From contig CANRIU010000008.1 of the NCBI GenBank assembly GCA_947630755.1, positions 1 to 62,804 of the forward strand: 62,804 bases of DNA, read 5' to 3'. This document shows positions 8,315 to 16,866 of the stretch, in pieces. This DNA is from an uncultured Oscillospiraceae bacterium. Lineage in GTDB: Bacteria; Bacillota; Clostridia; Oscillospirales; Oscillospiraceae. Position 1 is the first letter of the stretch, and each line of letters opens with the position of its first letter. Position numbers and translations under genes: made by a program. A model generated the notes under the pieces. The model was given only the letters and a program-made list of their open reading frames with translations, did no database searches and was not told the origin of the DNA.

Positions 8315-8690
8315 TCAATGGATAAAGGTCCGCCCGAAGGGCGGAGGGAGAGGTCCCCGAAGGGGACCGGGGGGACCGGGGGGACCCGCCGATAGGCGGG
8401 GGTATTCCGCCCGAAGGGCGGAATACCCCCGCCTTTTCAAGGCGGCTTCCCGGTTCCCTTCGGGGACCTTCTCCTGTCCACCTTCGGTGGAATCACCCCG
8501 CCTATCGGCGGGTCCCGGTCTCCTCCGGAAACCTCTCCCTCCGCCCTCCGGGCGGAATACCCCGCCTGTCGGCGGGTCCCCGGTCCCCTCCGGGGACCTT
8601 CCCCCGTCCACCTCCGGCGGACTACTTACCCCCCGCCTGTCGGCGGGCCCCTCCGCCCTTCGGGCGGTCTTCCCGGTCCCTTACCATTGT
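8315..8690. repeat. Array of modular short palindromes
   Basis: About 370 bp made almost wholly of small stem-loops joined in varying order: CGCCC-tyc-GGGCG, GGTCCCC-tyc-GGGGACC, CCCGCC-trt-CGGCGGG, TCCACC-tyc-GGTGGA, CCGCCTTTTCAAGGCGG. Loops are often TTCG-like. The same modules appear at 60-150. The right-hand end runs into the 3' end of tex and supplies its last codons. Confidence 0.85.
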
Positions 8691-10802
8691 AAGGGATATT
8701 CTCTTTCTCGCGGGGTCGCACTCCACGACCCAAACCTTCACCACATCGCCCACCTTCACCACCTCCGAGGGGTGCCTTACGAACCTCTCGGACATCCTCG
8801 AGATGTGTACAAGTCCGTCCTGATGTACGCCTATGTCCACAAACGCCCCGAAGTCTATCACGTTCCGCACCGTCCCCATAAGCTCCATCCCTGGCTTCAG
8901 GTCCTTTATGTCCATGACATCCCGCCTGAGCTCCGGGCGGGGAAGCTCATCCCTTGGGTCGCGGCCCGGCTTTTTAAGCTCCGACAGTATATCAGCGAGG
9001 GTCGGAAGGCCCACTCCCAGCTCCCGGGCGAGCCTCTCCCTGCCGTACTCCCGCGCCCGGTCCTCGATTTCCGGGATGCCTCCCCGGCGAAGGTCCTCCG
9101 GCCTGAAGCCGAGCCTTGACAGTATCCCCCTCGCCGCGGCGTAGCTCTCCGGATGGACGGCGGTGGCGTCCAGCGGCTCCCGGCCGCCGGGTACGCGCAG
9201 GAAGCCCGCGCACTGCTCAAAGGCCCTGGGGCCGAGCTTCGGCACCTTTTTCAGAGCCGCCCTGGAGCTTATGCCGTTCTCCTCCCGGTAGGCCACGATG
9301 TTCCTGGCAAGGGCCGGACCGATCCCGGCGACCCGGGAGAGGAGCTGGGCGGAGGCCGTGACGGCGTCCACGCCCACGTCATTGACGCACTGCTCCACCA
9401 CCCCGTCAAGGGCGGCGGCGAGCTCATTCTGCTTTAAATCGTGCTGGTACTGGCCCACGCCGATGGCCCGGGGCTCTATTTTCACAAGCTCCGCCAGGGG
9501 GTCCTGAAGCCGTCTGGCGATGGACACTGCGGAGCGGAGCGTCAGGTCCAGCTCCGGGAGCTCCTGGGCGGCGAGGGGCGAGGCGGAGTAGACCGACGCC
9601 CCGGCCTCGCTGACGATGGCATAGGCCGCGCCGGGTAGCTCCGGGAGGATGGATGCGATAAACTCCTCGCTCTCCCGGGAGGCGGTCCCGTTGCCGATGG
9701 CGATCACCGTAACGCCGTGGCGGGCAGCCATGCCCTTTATCAGCTCCGCCGCCTCGGCGCGCCGGGCCTCCTGCCCGGGAATTGTGAAGTATCCCACGCC
9801 CGTCTCCAGCACCCTGCCGCTCTCGTCCACCACCGCGAGCTTGCACCCGGTGCGGTAGCCCGGATCGACGCCGAGGATCACCCGTCCCCTGACCGGGGGC
9901 TGCATCAGAAGCTGCTTTAAGTTCCGGGCAAAGACCTCCGTGGCGCCCTTGTTCGCCCTGTCGGTGAGCTCCGAGCGGAGCTCCCGCTCAAGGGATGGAA
10001 ATATGAGCCTGTCCCAGGCGTCCTCGCAGGCCGCTGAGAGCTCCTCCCTCGCCGCGGCGGCGGGGTGGACAAAGGCCCGCTTTATCACGGGCTGCGCCTT
10101 CTCTTCCGGCACAGAGAGTGTAACCTTGAGGTATCCCTCCCGCTCGCCGCGGTTTATCGCCAGCACCCTGTGTGGGGCGAGGGTCCGGGCGGGCTCGGTA
10201 AAGTCGTAGTACATGCTGTAAACGCTGTCCTCGTCCTTCGCCCCGCGGACGCATATTACGCCCTCCCGGGCGGTGAGCTCCCGGAGCCTGCCGCGCAGAG
10301 CCGGGTCGTCGCTTATCATCTCCGCAATGATGTCCTTCGCCCCCGCTATGGCGCTTTCGGCGTCGGGCACATCCTTTCCGATGTATTTTTCCGCCTCGGC
10401 AGGGGCGCTGCCGCTCTTCGCCAGAAGCATCCAGCTGGCGAGGGGCTCCAGTCCCCGCTCCCGGGCTATCGCGGCGCGGGTGCGGCGCTTCGGTCGGAAG
10501 GGGCGGTATATGTCCTCAAGCTCCGCAAGGCTCCCGGCCCCGGCGAGGGCTCTCTCAAGGTCCTCATTTATCACGCCAAGGTCTGTCAGGGACTTTCGTA
10601 TCTCCTCCCGGCGCTTCTCCAGCCCGCGAAGGTACTCAAGCCTCTCCGCCATGGACCTGAGCGTCTGGTCGTCGATGGACCCGTGGGCCTCCTTGCGGTA
10701 GCGGGCGATAAAGGGGATGGTGTTGCCGCTGTCAAGAAGCTCCACCACGGCCTTTGCCTGCCAGAGCTCCAGCCCGAATTCCCCTGCCAATTTTGAAATC
10801 AT
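8622..10802 (-). CDS. tex: Tex-family transcription accessory / RNA-binding protein
   Basis: 726 residues, the usual size. Domains in order: Tex N-terminal helical region (starts ISKLAGEFGLELWQAKAVVE; GNTIPFIARYRKEAHG is typical), YqgF-like RNase H fold (VILGVDPGYRTGCKLAVVDE, about 320), helix-hairpin-helix segment (VNDVGVDAVTASAQLL, VAGIGPALARNIVAYREENG), and a C-terminal S1 RNA-binding domain (GMELMGTVRNVIDFGAFVDI, VHQDGLVHISRMSERF). A cytoplasmic nucleic-acid-binding protein linked to transcription and RNA surveillance. The last 15 or so residues (RPKGGGARRQAGGK) are encoded by two modules of the palindrome array. Confidence 0.95.
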   Translation of the reverse strand: MISKLAGEFGLELWQAKAVVELLDSGNTIPFIARYRKEAHGSIDDQTLRSMAERLEYLRGLEKRREEIRKSLTDLGVINEDLERALAGAGSLAELEDIYRPFRPKRRTRAAIARERGLEPLASWMLLAKSGSAPAEAEKYIGKDVPDAESAIAGAKDIIAEMISDDPALRGRLRELTAREGVICVRGAKDEDSVYSMYYDFTEPARTLAPHRVLAINRGEREGYLKVTLSVPEEKAQPVIKRAFVHPAAAAREELSAACEDAWDRLIFPSLERELRSELTDRANKGATEVFARNLKQLLMQPPVRGRVILGVDPGYRTGCKLAVVDESGRVLETGVGYFTIPGQEARRAEAAELIKGMAARHGVTVIAIGNGTASRESEEFIASILPELPGAAYAIVSEAGASVYSASPLAAQELPELDLTLRSAVSIARRLQDPLAELVKIEPRAIGVGQYQHDLKQNELAAALDGVVEQCVNDVGVDAVTASAQLLSRVAGIGPALARNIVAYREENGISSRAALKKVPKLGPRAFEQCAGFLRVPGGREPLDATAVHPESYAAARGILSRLGFRPEDLRRGGIPEIEDRAREYGRERLARELGVGLPTLADILSELKKPGRDPRDELPRPELRRDVMDIKDLKPGMELMGTVRNVIDFGAFVDIGVHQDGLVHISRMSERFVRHPSEVVKVGDVVKVWVVECDPARKRISLTMVRDREDRPKGGGARRQAGGK

Positions 10803-10944
10803 GCTCCAACGCCTCTCTTTTTTTCCTTATGCCGGGGATCCCCGGCGAGACTACATTATAGGAGCTTTTGATGAAATTGGCAAGAGGATTCCCCGGGAAG
10901 GTCAGTTCCCGGGGCGGTTTTCGGAATTTTCACCTTCCCGGCGG

Positions 10945-11733
10945 TCAGCCGGCGTCGGCGGGAAACTGCCTTCCCGTGACGTCGATGGTGTAGTCGCCAC
11001 GAAGTATGAGCTCAGATATGGGGACGATGTCGTAGCCCTCGGCAATCAGATATTTCAGTATGTCCTCCAGCGCCTCCGGGGTGTGCTTCGCGGCGTTGTG
11101 GAAGAGGACTATGGACCCGGGGCGGACCTTGCCCGTGACCCGGGAGTATATCTCCCCGGCGGATAGGTCCTTCCAGTCGAGGCTGTCCACATCCCACTGT
11201 ATGGGCTCCACGCCGAGAGAGCGGACGGCGGCTATCACCGTGTCGTTATACTCCCCGTAGGGGGGCCTGAACAGCGTGGGGCGCACGCCTGTTATTGCCT
11301 CTATTTTGTCGGCGCAGGCGTTGAGATTCTCGGCTATCTGGTCGGCGGAGAGCGTGTTGAAGTGGGCGTGGTCGTTTGAGTGGTTCATCACCTCGTGCCC
11401 GGCGTCGTGGAGGGCCTTCACGGACTCCGGGTACTTGTCTACCCACTGCCCCACCACGAAAAATGTGACCTTTACATCGTATTTTCCGAGTATATCGATG
11501 AGTGTCTGGGTGTCCTCGTTGCCCCAGGCGGCATCAAAGGAGAGGGCCACCATCTTCTGGTCCCGCTCCACACTGTAAATTGGCAGAAGTCTTGTGCTGC
11601 CCACGGCCTGGGCCGCGCTACCCCGGGAGACTATCATCACCATCCCCGCCGCCAGCGCCGCGAGCCCCGCAAGGACAAGCAGCCTCCTGCGGGTACTCAT
11701 CCGCTTAAGTTCCGTTATGAGCCTTTCCAGCAT
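10945..11733 (-). CDS. Polysaccharide deacetylase, PdaB-like
   Basis: 262 residues: cytoplasmic basic start, one membrane segment at about 18-36, then a NodB-type carbohydrate esterase 4 domain. Catalytic motifs visible: SFDAAWG (65-71), metal pair H118 and H122 in MNHSNDHAHF, RPPYGEYN, and a terminal IVLFHNA. It removes acetyl groups from an extracytoplasmic glycan. Size, topology and the IYSVERDQKMVALSFDAAWG stretch fit the sporulation cortex protein PdaB. A GAGGTGAT ribosome site precedes the ATG. A peptidoglycan N-acetylglucosamine deacetylase is the alternative. Confidence 0.85.
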   Translation of the reverse strand: MLERLITELKRMSTRRRLLVLAGLAALAAGMVMIVSRGSAAQAVGSTRLLPIYSVERDQKMVALSFDAAWGNEDTQTLIDILGKYDVKVTFFVVGQWVDKYPESVKALHDAGHEVMNHSNDHAHFNTLSADQIAENLNACADKIEAITGVRPTLFRPPYGEYNDTVIAAVRSLGVEPIQWDVDSLDWKDLSAGEIYSRVTGKVRPGSIVLFHNAAKHTPEALEDILKYLIAEGYDIVPISELILRGDYTIDVTGRQFPADAG

Positions 11734-11848
11734 GGCTTTTCATCACCTCGGAAAAGCTTATGACGCGGCTCCCCGGGTTATACCCGGTGACAGGTCCGAG
11801 CAGTCAGGCATCTGCGCCAATGTGCTATCTGTTATTCTCCGATTCGCT

Positions 11849-12394
11849 TCATACAGCTTCAGCCAGGGCCGCGGCCCTTGCGCAGCCGTCGGTTTTGCCT
11901 ATGTCCCCAACGTTCAGCACCCCGGGAACAAGGACCTCGCCCACCATATCCCACTTGTTCAAAGCGCACATGCGCTCCATGGGGATACGGACGCCGTCCA
12001 TGACGGACTCATCCGCCTCCTCACAGCAGCAGATAAGGGCGCACTCCTTGCCGGAAATATCCTTGCCTCCCACCACAAGGGAGTATATGCGGTCTATTAC
12101 GCCCTTGATCTGCGCCGGGATGGAATACCAGTAGACGGGCATGGTGAACACGATAACGTCCGCCTCAAGGATAGCCGGGGCGATGGCGTTGAAGTCGTCG
12201 TCAAAGGTGCAGGCCTTCCCGGTGGAAAAGCAGGTCTCGCAGGCGCGGCAGCCGCCCACCTTTTTAAACGCCGCGTCAAATCGCGTGACAGTGTGCCCCT
12301 TTGCCTCCGCCGCTTTTATGAAAGCGTCTGTCATGGCGAAGCTGTTCCCCTTTTTCCGGGGACTTCCGGTGATAACAAGAATTTTTTTGCTCAT
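11849..12394 (-). CDS. NADPH-dependent FMN reductase / flavodoxin-family protein
   Basis: 181 residues with a flavodoxin-like fold: phosphate loop TGSPRKKGNSF (9-19), cysteine-rich segment GGCRACETCFSTGKAC (about 47-62), and PVYWYSIPAQIKGVIDR typical of this family. Likely an FMN-bound oxidoreductase, possibly with an iron-sulfur site at the cysteines. GGAGGTAG ribosome site. It is divergent from an HxlR regulator whose promoter and operator lie in the shared 128-bp gap, so it is a likely regulatory target. Confidence 0.85.
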   Translation of the reverse strand: MSKKILVITGSPRKKGNSFAMTDAFIKAAEAKGHTVTRFDAAFKKVGGCRACETCFSTGKACTFDDDFNAIAPAILEADVIVFTMPVYWYSIPAQIKGVIDRIYSLVVGGKDISGKECALICCCEEADESVMDGVRIPMERMCALNKWDMVGEVLVPGVLNVGDIGKTDGCARAAALAEAV

Positions 12395-12420
12395 GAGCTC
12401 TACCTCCAGTTTATACGGGA

Positions 12421-12449
12421 TTGACTTTTCTCCCGAATTACACTATAAC
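12421..12449 (+). promoter_or_regulatory. Promoter of the HxlR gene, with operator-like inverted repeat
   Basis: TTGACT, 17 bp, TATAAC. Downstream at 12474-12500 an imperfect inverted repeat begins AAGTA and ends TACTT, with inner GCACA/GTGTG arms; it is the kind of site a winged-helix HxlR dimer binds. Confidence 0.65.
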
Positions 12450-12522
12450 TGTATCAGAAATAAATAACAACGCAAGTACGCACATCAAGGTGTGATACTT
12501 ACCGAAAGGAAAGTGTAAAGCT

Positions 12523-12858
12523 GTGAGCATCGAATGTATCCGTGACGTGAAGCTGGAGGACACCGGCTTTTCTTACACCATGTCCCTTATTCAGGGGAAG
12601 TACAAGATGTTTATTCTCTACACCCTGGCGTGGTTTGAGGTCGTGCGATTTAATGAGATGAAAAAGTTCATCGGCGGCATCTCCTACAAGACTCTCAGCT
12701 CCACCCTGAAGGAGCTGGAGGCAGACGGTCTGGTCCACCGGGAGGAGTACCCCCAGATCCCGCCGAAGGTGGAGTACAGTCTGACCGAGCGGGGACGGTC
12801 CCTGATACCGATTTTGGACCAGATGTGCACCTGGGGCGAGGAGCATATGCAGAAATAG
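12523..12858 (+). CDS. HxlR-family transcriptional regulator
   Basis: 111 residues, normal for the family. GTG start with GAAAGGAAA upstream. Winged helix with GKYKMFILYTLAW (26-38), RFNEMKKFIGGISYKTLSSTLKELEADGLVHREEYPQIPPKVEYSLTERG split across helix 2 to the wing, and a C-terminal dimer helix. A single cysteine at residue 5 is placed like the N-terminal redox-sensing cysteine of YodB/HypR-type members. Together with the divergent flavin reductase this suggests a quinone- or oxidant-sensing pair; that role is inference. Confidence 0.88.
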   Translation: MSIECIRDVKLEDTGFSYTMSLIQGKYKMFILYTLAWFEVVRFNEMKKFIGGISYKTLSSTLKELEADGLVHREEYPQIPPKVEYSLTERGRSLIPILDQMCTWGEEHMQK

Positions 12859-12870
12859 ATTAAAAACGCG

Positions 12871-12906
12871 GCGCCGGGGCGATGTGATGTCACATCGTCC
12901 CGGCGC
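12871..12906. terminator. Bidirectional terminator between HxlR and RibU genes
   Basis: Near-perfect 16-bp stem GCGCCGGGGCGATGTG / CACATCGTCCCGGCGC with a 4-base loop, preceded by an A-run and followed by ATTTT; it separates convergent genes. Confidence 0.8.
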
Positions 12907-12942
12907 ATTTTCGCATCAAGCCGCTTTTATCCGGGAACAGTA

Positions 12943-13650
12943 TCAGTTCGCGTCCATGCCGAGGATGGCCTTTACCCGCTTATAGAGGGGCAGGGTTATG
13001 ACTGACACCACCACCGCCTTCACCAGATTGAAGGGCACCACGGCAAGGGCCACCAGCTTCCCCACGGAGTCTATCTTCTCGTTCACGGCGCTTGCCATGC
13101 CTATTATCTGACTCATGTCGCCGCCGGCAAAGAGCCGGGCGAAGGTGGGGATGAGATACACGCCGTTGAAAAGGCTCCCAAAGACGGTCATTATAAGTCC
13201 GCCCACGGCGAGGGAGATCACCGCCTGATTAAAGGTCTTGTTCATGTGGTAGATTATCGATGCCGGGAGCACAAAGGAGCAGCCCACGGCGAAGTTTGCA
13301 AAGTCCCCCACAAAGGCGGTGGTGGTGCCCTTTAAGAGGAGCTTTATCACGACCTTCAAAAACTCGCACACCACCCCGGCGGTGGGACCCATGGAGAAGG
13401 TGCAGATGAGCACGGGGATCTCCGACAGGTCCAGCTTATAAAAGCTGGGCGCGAAGAAAAGCGGAATCTCAATGAGCATCAGCACCCCGGCGAGGGCGGC
13501 GAACATCCCCATGTATGCCACCTTCCTCGCGGGCGGGAGCTTGCGCCTGTCCTTTATGAGCAGCTTCTCCGCCGCCATCGCCGCCAGGACGAGAACGGCG
13601 AAGATTCCGAGGCACACGAGCAGGAATCCGATGTTTTCTTTGATGAGCAC
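12943..13650 (-). CDS. ribU: RibU-type riboflavin ECF transporter S component
   Basis: 235 residues, about six membrane segments. It captures riboflavin at the membrane and pairs with a shared EcfAA'T module not present here. The family core is visible: YMGMFAALAGVLMLIEIP, FAPSFYKLDLSEIPVLI and GPTAGVVCEFLKVVIK. The FMN riboswitch directly upstream supports riboflavin as ligand. There is an N-terminal extra segment (residues 1-40). GTG start at 13650 with AAAGGGG before it. Confidence 0.93.
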   Translation of the reverse strand: MLIKENIGFLLVCLGIFAVLVLAAMAAEKLLIKDRRKLPPARKVAYMGMFAALAGVLMLIEIPLFFAPSFYKLDLSEIPVLICTFSMGPTAGVVCEFLKVVIKLLLKGTTTAFVGDFANFAVGCSFVLPASIIYHMNKTFNQAVISLAVGGLIMTVFGSLFNGVYLIPTFARLFAGGDMSQIIGMASAVNEKIDSVGKLVALAVVPFNLVKAVVVSVITLPLYKRVKAILGMDAN

Positions 13651-13664
13651 GGTTAAGACCCCTT

Positions 13665-13701
13665 TACAAAAAGATTGCGCCTGAACGGAGCGTCCAGGCG
13701 C
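13665..13701 (-). terminator. Riboswitch expression-platform terminator
   Basis: On the minus strand: GCGCCTG(G)AC ... GTTCAGGCGC stem followed by a T-rich tract (AATCTTTTTG), between the FMN aptamer and ribU. Fits FMN-dependent premature termination. Confidence 0.8.
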
Positions 13702-13733
13702 TTTATCTGCGCAAAAAGGTCTACAGCAGGCTG

Positions 13734-13848
13734 TACATCTTCTCCCATCCAGACTTTACTGTCGGTATCGGAATCACACCGATTCAGCGCTTCGCGCTCG
13801 CGGACTTTAACCGCCGGTCGGGAATCTCACCCTGCCCTGAAGACGGAC
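13734..13848 (-). ncRNA. FMN riboswitch aptamer
   Basis: Reads on the minus strand from TCTTCAGGGCAGGGTGA, through ATTCCCGACCGGCGGT, to AGTCTGGATGGGAGAAGA: the hallmark conserved blocks of the RFN element. It lies between a consensus promoter and ribU with a terminator in between. FMN binding should turn ribU off. Confidence 0.97.
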
Positions 13849-13867
13849 CGTATCAAGTTGTGCCACC

Positions 13868-13896
13868 ATTATATTCTTCAGCGCCCTGAATTGCAA
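13868..13896 (-). promoter_or_regulatory. Promoter of the FMN riboswitch-ribU transcript
   Basis: Minus strand: TTGCAA (13896-13891), 17-bp spacer, TATAAT (13873-13868), about 20 bp upstream of the aptamer. Confidence 0.75.
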
Positions 13897-14013
13897 TAGT
13901 TTTCTCAACATTTTTTTGCCGTCCCCCCAATGCGACGTGTTTCTCATAACCGCCCGGTGTAAAATTATGGTAAACCAAATGGGAGCAGTCCCATACGCGA
14001 AAGGGAGTTTAAT

Positions 14014-16305
14014 GTGAAGTCTTTGGAAAACACAAGAGCGGGCCTGCGGGCGCGGCCCATCGATAAGGCCAGGGCGGCGGAGCTCGGGGTGCGGTTCGCA
14101 ATGGGCTTTTTACTTGGCAGGACGAGGATATTCGGCTCCTTCGCCCCCTTCGGTCCGGCGCTGGTGGGGGCGGCCCCCCAGGGCGCCCCGGCGGCGGTGT
14201 CGCTTCTGGGGGTGTGTCTCGGGGCGCTGACGGCTGGCAGCTTCGGCTGGAGCGTCAAGTACATAGCCATTTCCATTCTCATCTGGGCGGCGGACCACTT
14301 TTTCGCCGACGGCTTCGGCGGCTGGTTCCCCATGGCTGTGACCTTCGGGTTTTCCCTCCTCATCGGCTTTGTGTACGCCTGGGACTCCGGCTTTGAGGTC
14401 CGTGCCACGGCCATGTGGGCGGTGGAGTGCTTTACGGCGCCGGCATTCGTGTACTTCTACGGGGCTGCCCTCTCCCCCTGGTCGGACCGGGCGGGCAGGG
14501 ACGTAAGGTCCGCCCACACGGCGGGGGCGGTGCTCACTTTGGCGACGCTGCTCATGGCGCTCACATCGCCGATGCTCTTCGGTGTGCTCTCCCTCGGGCG
14601 GGCGGCGGCGGTGACGGCGGTGCTCTTCGTGATATACCGCGGCGGGATCTCCATGGGCTCGGTGGCGGCTGCGGCGCTGGGTGCGGCCATGGACCTTGCC
14701 CAGGGCGGCGCGCCCTTTTTCCTCACCTCCTATGTGTTCTCCGCGCTCCTCGCCGGGGTGTTCCAGCGCTCCGGGCGGCTGCGGTTCTGCCTTGCATGGT
14801 GCGCCTCCACAGCGCTCACGGTGCTGTGGTTCTGGAGCTGGCGGCGGTGGCTTCCCGCCCTCTATGAGACTTTTGCCGCGACGGTGGTGTTCATGCTCCT
14901 GCCGGACCCGGTATTGGCGAGAGCCGCGGTGTACCTCCCCTCAGAGAGCGCCGGCCTCGGATTCATGAAGGCCCGGGAGTATGCGAAAGACCGGGTGGAG
15001 CGGTGCGCCGACGCCTTCTCGGCGCTCTTTGAGGCCGTCCGCGCCCGGGCCGGGGACTCCCCGGCGGAGGACGTGTCGGAGATATTCGACGGCGCGAGCA
15101 ATCAGGTCTGCCGCTCCTGTCCCCACGCCGCAAGGTGCTGGCAGGAGCGCTATCAGGACACGGTGGACGTGATGAACAACCTCATCCCCCAGCTTCTGTC
15201 CTCCGGAAGCGTCGGGGTGCAGGAGCTGCCCGAGCATTTTCTCACATCCTGCGAGCGCTCCGGGGAGCTGGTAAACGCCATAAACTCCGAGACCCATGCG
15301 TTTCTCACCCGCAGGCAGTACCGCTCCCGGCTGGCTCTCGGCCGGACGGCGGCCTTCAGGCAGTACGGCGACGTGTCCTCGGTGCTGAGGTCCCTCGCCC
15401 GGGAGCTGGGGAACGAGATTGAGGTGGAGCCAGGGCTCGAGCGTAAGCTCCAGAAGTACCTGCGGGGCCTGGCCATCGACGGCTCCGCCGCGGTGTTCCG
15501 GGTCCGTGGCGGCAGACTCCGGGCGGAGATACGCTCCCAGAGCCTGCACCTTCTCCGGCGGGACAAGCTGTGGCTGGACAAGCTCTCCGCCGTACTTGGC
15601 ACGCGGCTGTGCACAGGCTGTCAGGACGCCGCATCCGACAGGCTCGTGCTTCTGGAGGCGGAGCCCTACGCCGTGCGCGTGGGCGAGGCGGGCATAAAAA
15701 AGCCCGGAGAGGCCGTCTCCGGCGACGTGACTGCCTGCTTTCGCACCGACGAGGGCTTTTTGTACGTCATTTTGTCCGACGGCATGGGCTCCGGGGAGGC
15801 GGCGTCAAGGACGGCGTCCCAGGTCTCCGGCATACTGGAGCGCTTTCTCTCCGCCGGGGTGCGCCCGGAGCTGGCGCTGAAGATACTCTCCGACCTCATG
15901 CTCCTGCGCTGCGACGACGAGCTGGAGAGCGCCTCGGTGGACCTTCTCGCGCTCAATATGTTCACCGGGGAGGCGGCGCTTTATAAGTACGGCGCGGCGC
16001 CCTCATACCTAAGACGCGGCGGCGCGGTGAGGCGCCTCTCCGGCGGAGCGCTCCCGGTGGGCATCGACGACCGCTCCCGCCGGGCGGGGACGCGGCTCCC
16101 CCTGCCTCCGGGGTCGCTGCTCGTCCTCACCTCCGACGGGCTCGACTTCGGGGATGGCGGCAAGTGGCTCCGTGGGCTCATATCCGGCTTCTCCGCCTCC
16201 GACCCGAAGGAGCTGGCCTCCGCCATAATCGACGAGGCCGCAAAGCGCTTGCAGATTTCTGACGACGTCACCGTGGTGGCGATAACCGTGGAGGACCGGG
16301 CCTGA
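14014..16305 (+). CDS. spoIIE: Stage II sporulation protein E (SpoIIE)
   Basis: 763 residues. A serine phosphatase that dephosphorylates SpoIIAA and so activates sigma-F in the forespore. N-terminal half is a block of about ten hydrophobic segments (residues 25-310), then a regulatory region with clustered cysteines (CRSCPHAARCW near 365-375), then a PP2C-type phosphatase domain with SDGMGSGEAASRTASQ (near 590), DLLALNMFTGEAALYKYGAAPSY and a terminal SDDVTVVAITV. GTG start with AAAGGGAG 7 bases upstream. Its presence marks an endospore-forming lineage. Confidence 0.96.
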   Translation: MKSLENTRAGLRARPIDKARAAELGVRFAMGFLLGRTRIFGSFAPFGPALVGAAPQGAPAAVSLLGVCLGALTAGSFGWSVKYIAISILIWAADHFFADGFGGWFPMAVTFGFSLLIGFVYAWDSGFEVRATAMWAVECFTAPAFVYFYGAALSPWSDRAGRDVRSAHTAGAVLTLATLLMALTSPMLFGVLSLGRAAAVTAVLFVIYRGGISMGSVAAAALGAAMDLAQGGAPFFLTSYVFSALLAGVFQRSGRLRFCLAWCASTALTVLWFWSWRRWLPALYETFAATVVFMLLPDPVLARAAVYLPSESAGLGFMKAREYAKDRVERCADAFSALFEAVRARAGDSPAEDVSEIFDGASNQVCRSCPHAARCWQERYQDTVDVMNNLIPQLLSSGSVGVQELPEHFLTSCERSGELVNAINSETHAFLTRRQYRSRLALGRTAAFRQYGDVSSVLRSLARELGNEIEVEPGLERKLQKYLRGLAIDGSAAVFRVRGGRLRAEIRSQSLHLLRRDKLWLDKLSAVLGTRLCTGCQDAASDRLVLLEAEPYAVRVGEAGIKKPGEAVSGDVTACFRTDEGFLYVILSDGMGSGEAASRTASQVSGILERFLSAGVRPELALKILSDLMLLRCDDELESASVDLLALNMFTGEAALYKYGAAPSYLRRGGAVRRLSGGALPVGIDDRSRRAGTRLPLPPGSLLVLTSDGLDFGDGGKWLRGLISGFSASDPKELASAIIDEAAKRLQISDDVTVVAITVEDRA

Positions 16306-16311
16306 TACTAT

Positions 16312-16466
16312 TCCCAGATAAAAATATCAATTTATATCTGGGAAGGCCGTGCTACGCACAGCCCATTTAAGCGCTGGAAGCGCTTAAATGACGTCTCATA
16401 CTAACCTTGCGCGCCTTCGGCGCTATAAAAAGTGCTTTGCACTTTTTAACAGGTTTTAGTATGAGA
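16312..16466. repeat. Multi-hairpin region with enclosed three-way junction
   Basis: Five stems in a row: TCCCAGATA/TATCTGGGA (16312-16343), GGCCGTG/CGCACAGCC, ATTTAAGCGCT/AGCGCTTAAAT, GCGCC-ttc-GGCGC and AAAAAGTGC/GCACTTTTT. The last two are enclosed by an outer stem CTCATACTAA.../...TTAGTATGAG (16394-16466). It follows spoIIE, so the first stems may stop its transcript. Confidence 0.65.
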
Positions 16467-16541
16467 AGCATTTTCCGCCAGACGTGTATATCTCTGGAAA
16501 AATCGGGCAAAATTAGAGCAAACGTTCTTCGAGGTGGTCAG

Positions 16542-16808
16542 GTGGTCAAAGGAATAACCCGCCGGGTGGTGCTGATAAAGTCCCCGGATCCGAAGCTTTT
16601 TGACGAGGCCATATTCATCGTCCGCGAGGACGTCGGGCGCTCCGGCGTCACCTGTGAGCAGATACTGCGTCAGGCCATGGACACGGCGGAGGAGTACGTC
16701 CGGAGCAAAATGTCCCCGCCCCGCCGCCATCCCCTGCCCTTCTGGTTCTGGACCCTCGCCGGGGCGCTCCCCACCGGGCTCATCTGGCTTCTGACGGCGA
16801 TTTTGTAA
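16542..16808 (+). CDS. Small C-terminally anchored protein of unknown function
   Basis: 88 residues from a GTG at 16542 with GAGGTGG just before it; upstream codons of this frame lie in the hairpin region and are not used. Basic N-terminus (VVKGITRRVVLIKSPDPKLF), a soluble alpha/beta stretch with EDVGRSGVTCEQILRQAMDTAEEYV, a short Pro-Arg linker, and one C-terminal membrane helix (FWFWTLAGALPTGLIWLL). Tail-anchored layout. I do not recognise the family. Lies between spoIIE and a strong terminator. Confidence 0.7.
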   Translation: MVKGITRRVVLIKSPDPKLFDEAIFIVREDVGRSGVTCEQILRQAMDTAEEYVRSKMSPPRRHPLPFWFWTLAGALPTGLIWLLTAIL

Positions 16809-16822
16809 GGGCCAAAGGCACG

Positions 16823-16857
16823 AAAAAGGACCGAAATTGAGTTTCGGTCCTTTTTTG
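16823..16857 (+). terminator. Rho-independent terminator
   Basis: AAAAGGACCGAAA / TTTCGGTCCTTTTTT hairpin with T-tract, between convergent genes; the A-run on the other arm lets it work for mtaD too. Confidence 0.9.
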
Positions 16858-16866
16858 CATCCCATT

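Noticed and set aside
8315-9119. Several 98-210 codon frames within the palindrome array
   Set aside because: Open only because of repeated GC-rich hairpins; Pro/Gly/Arg-rich and not conserved-looking.
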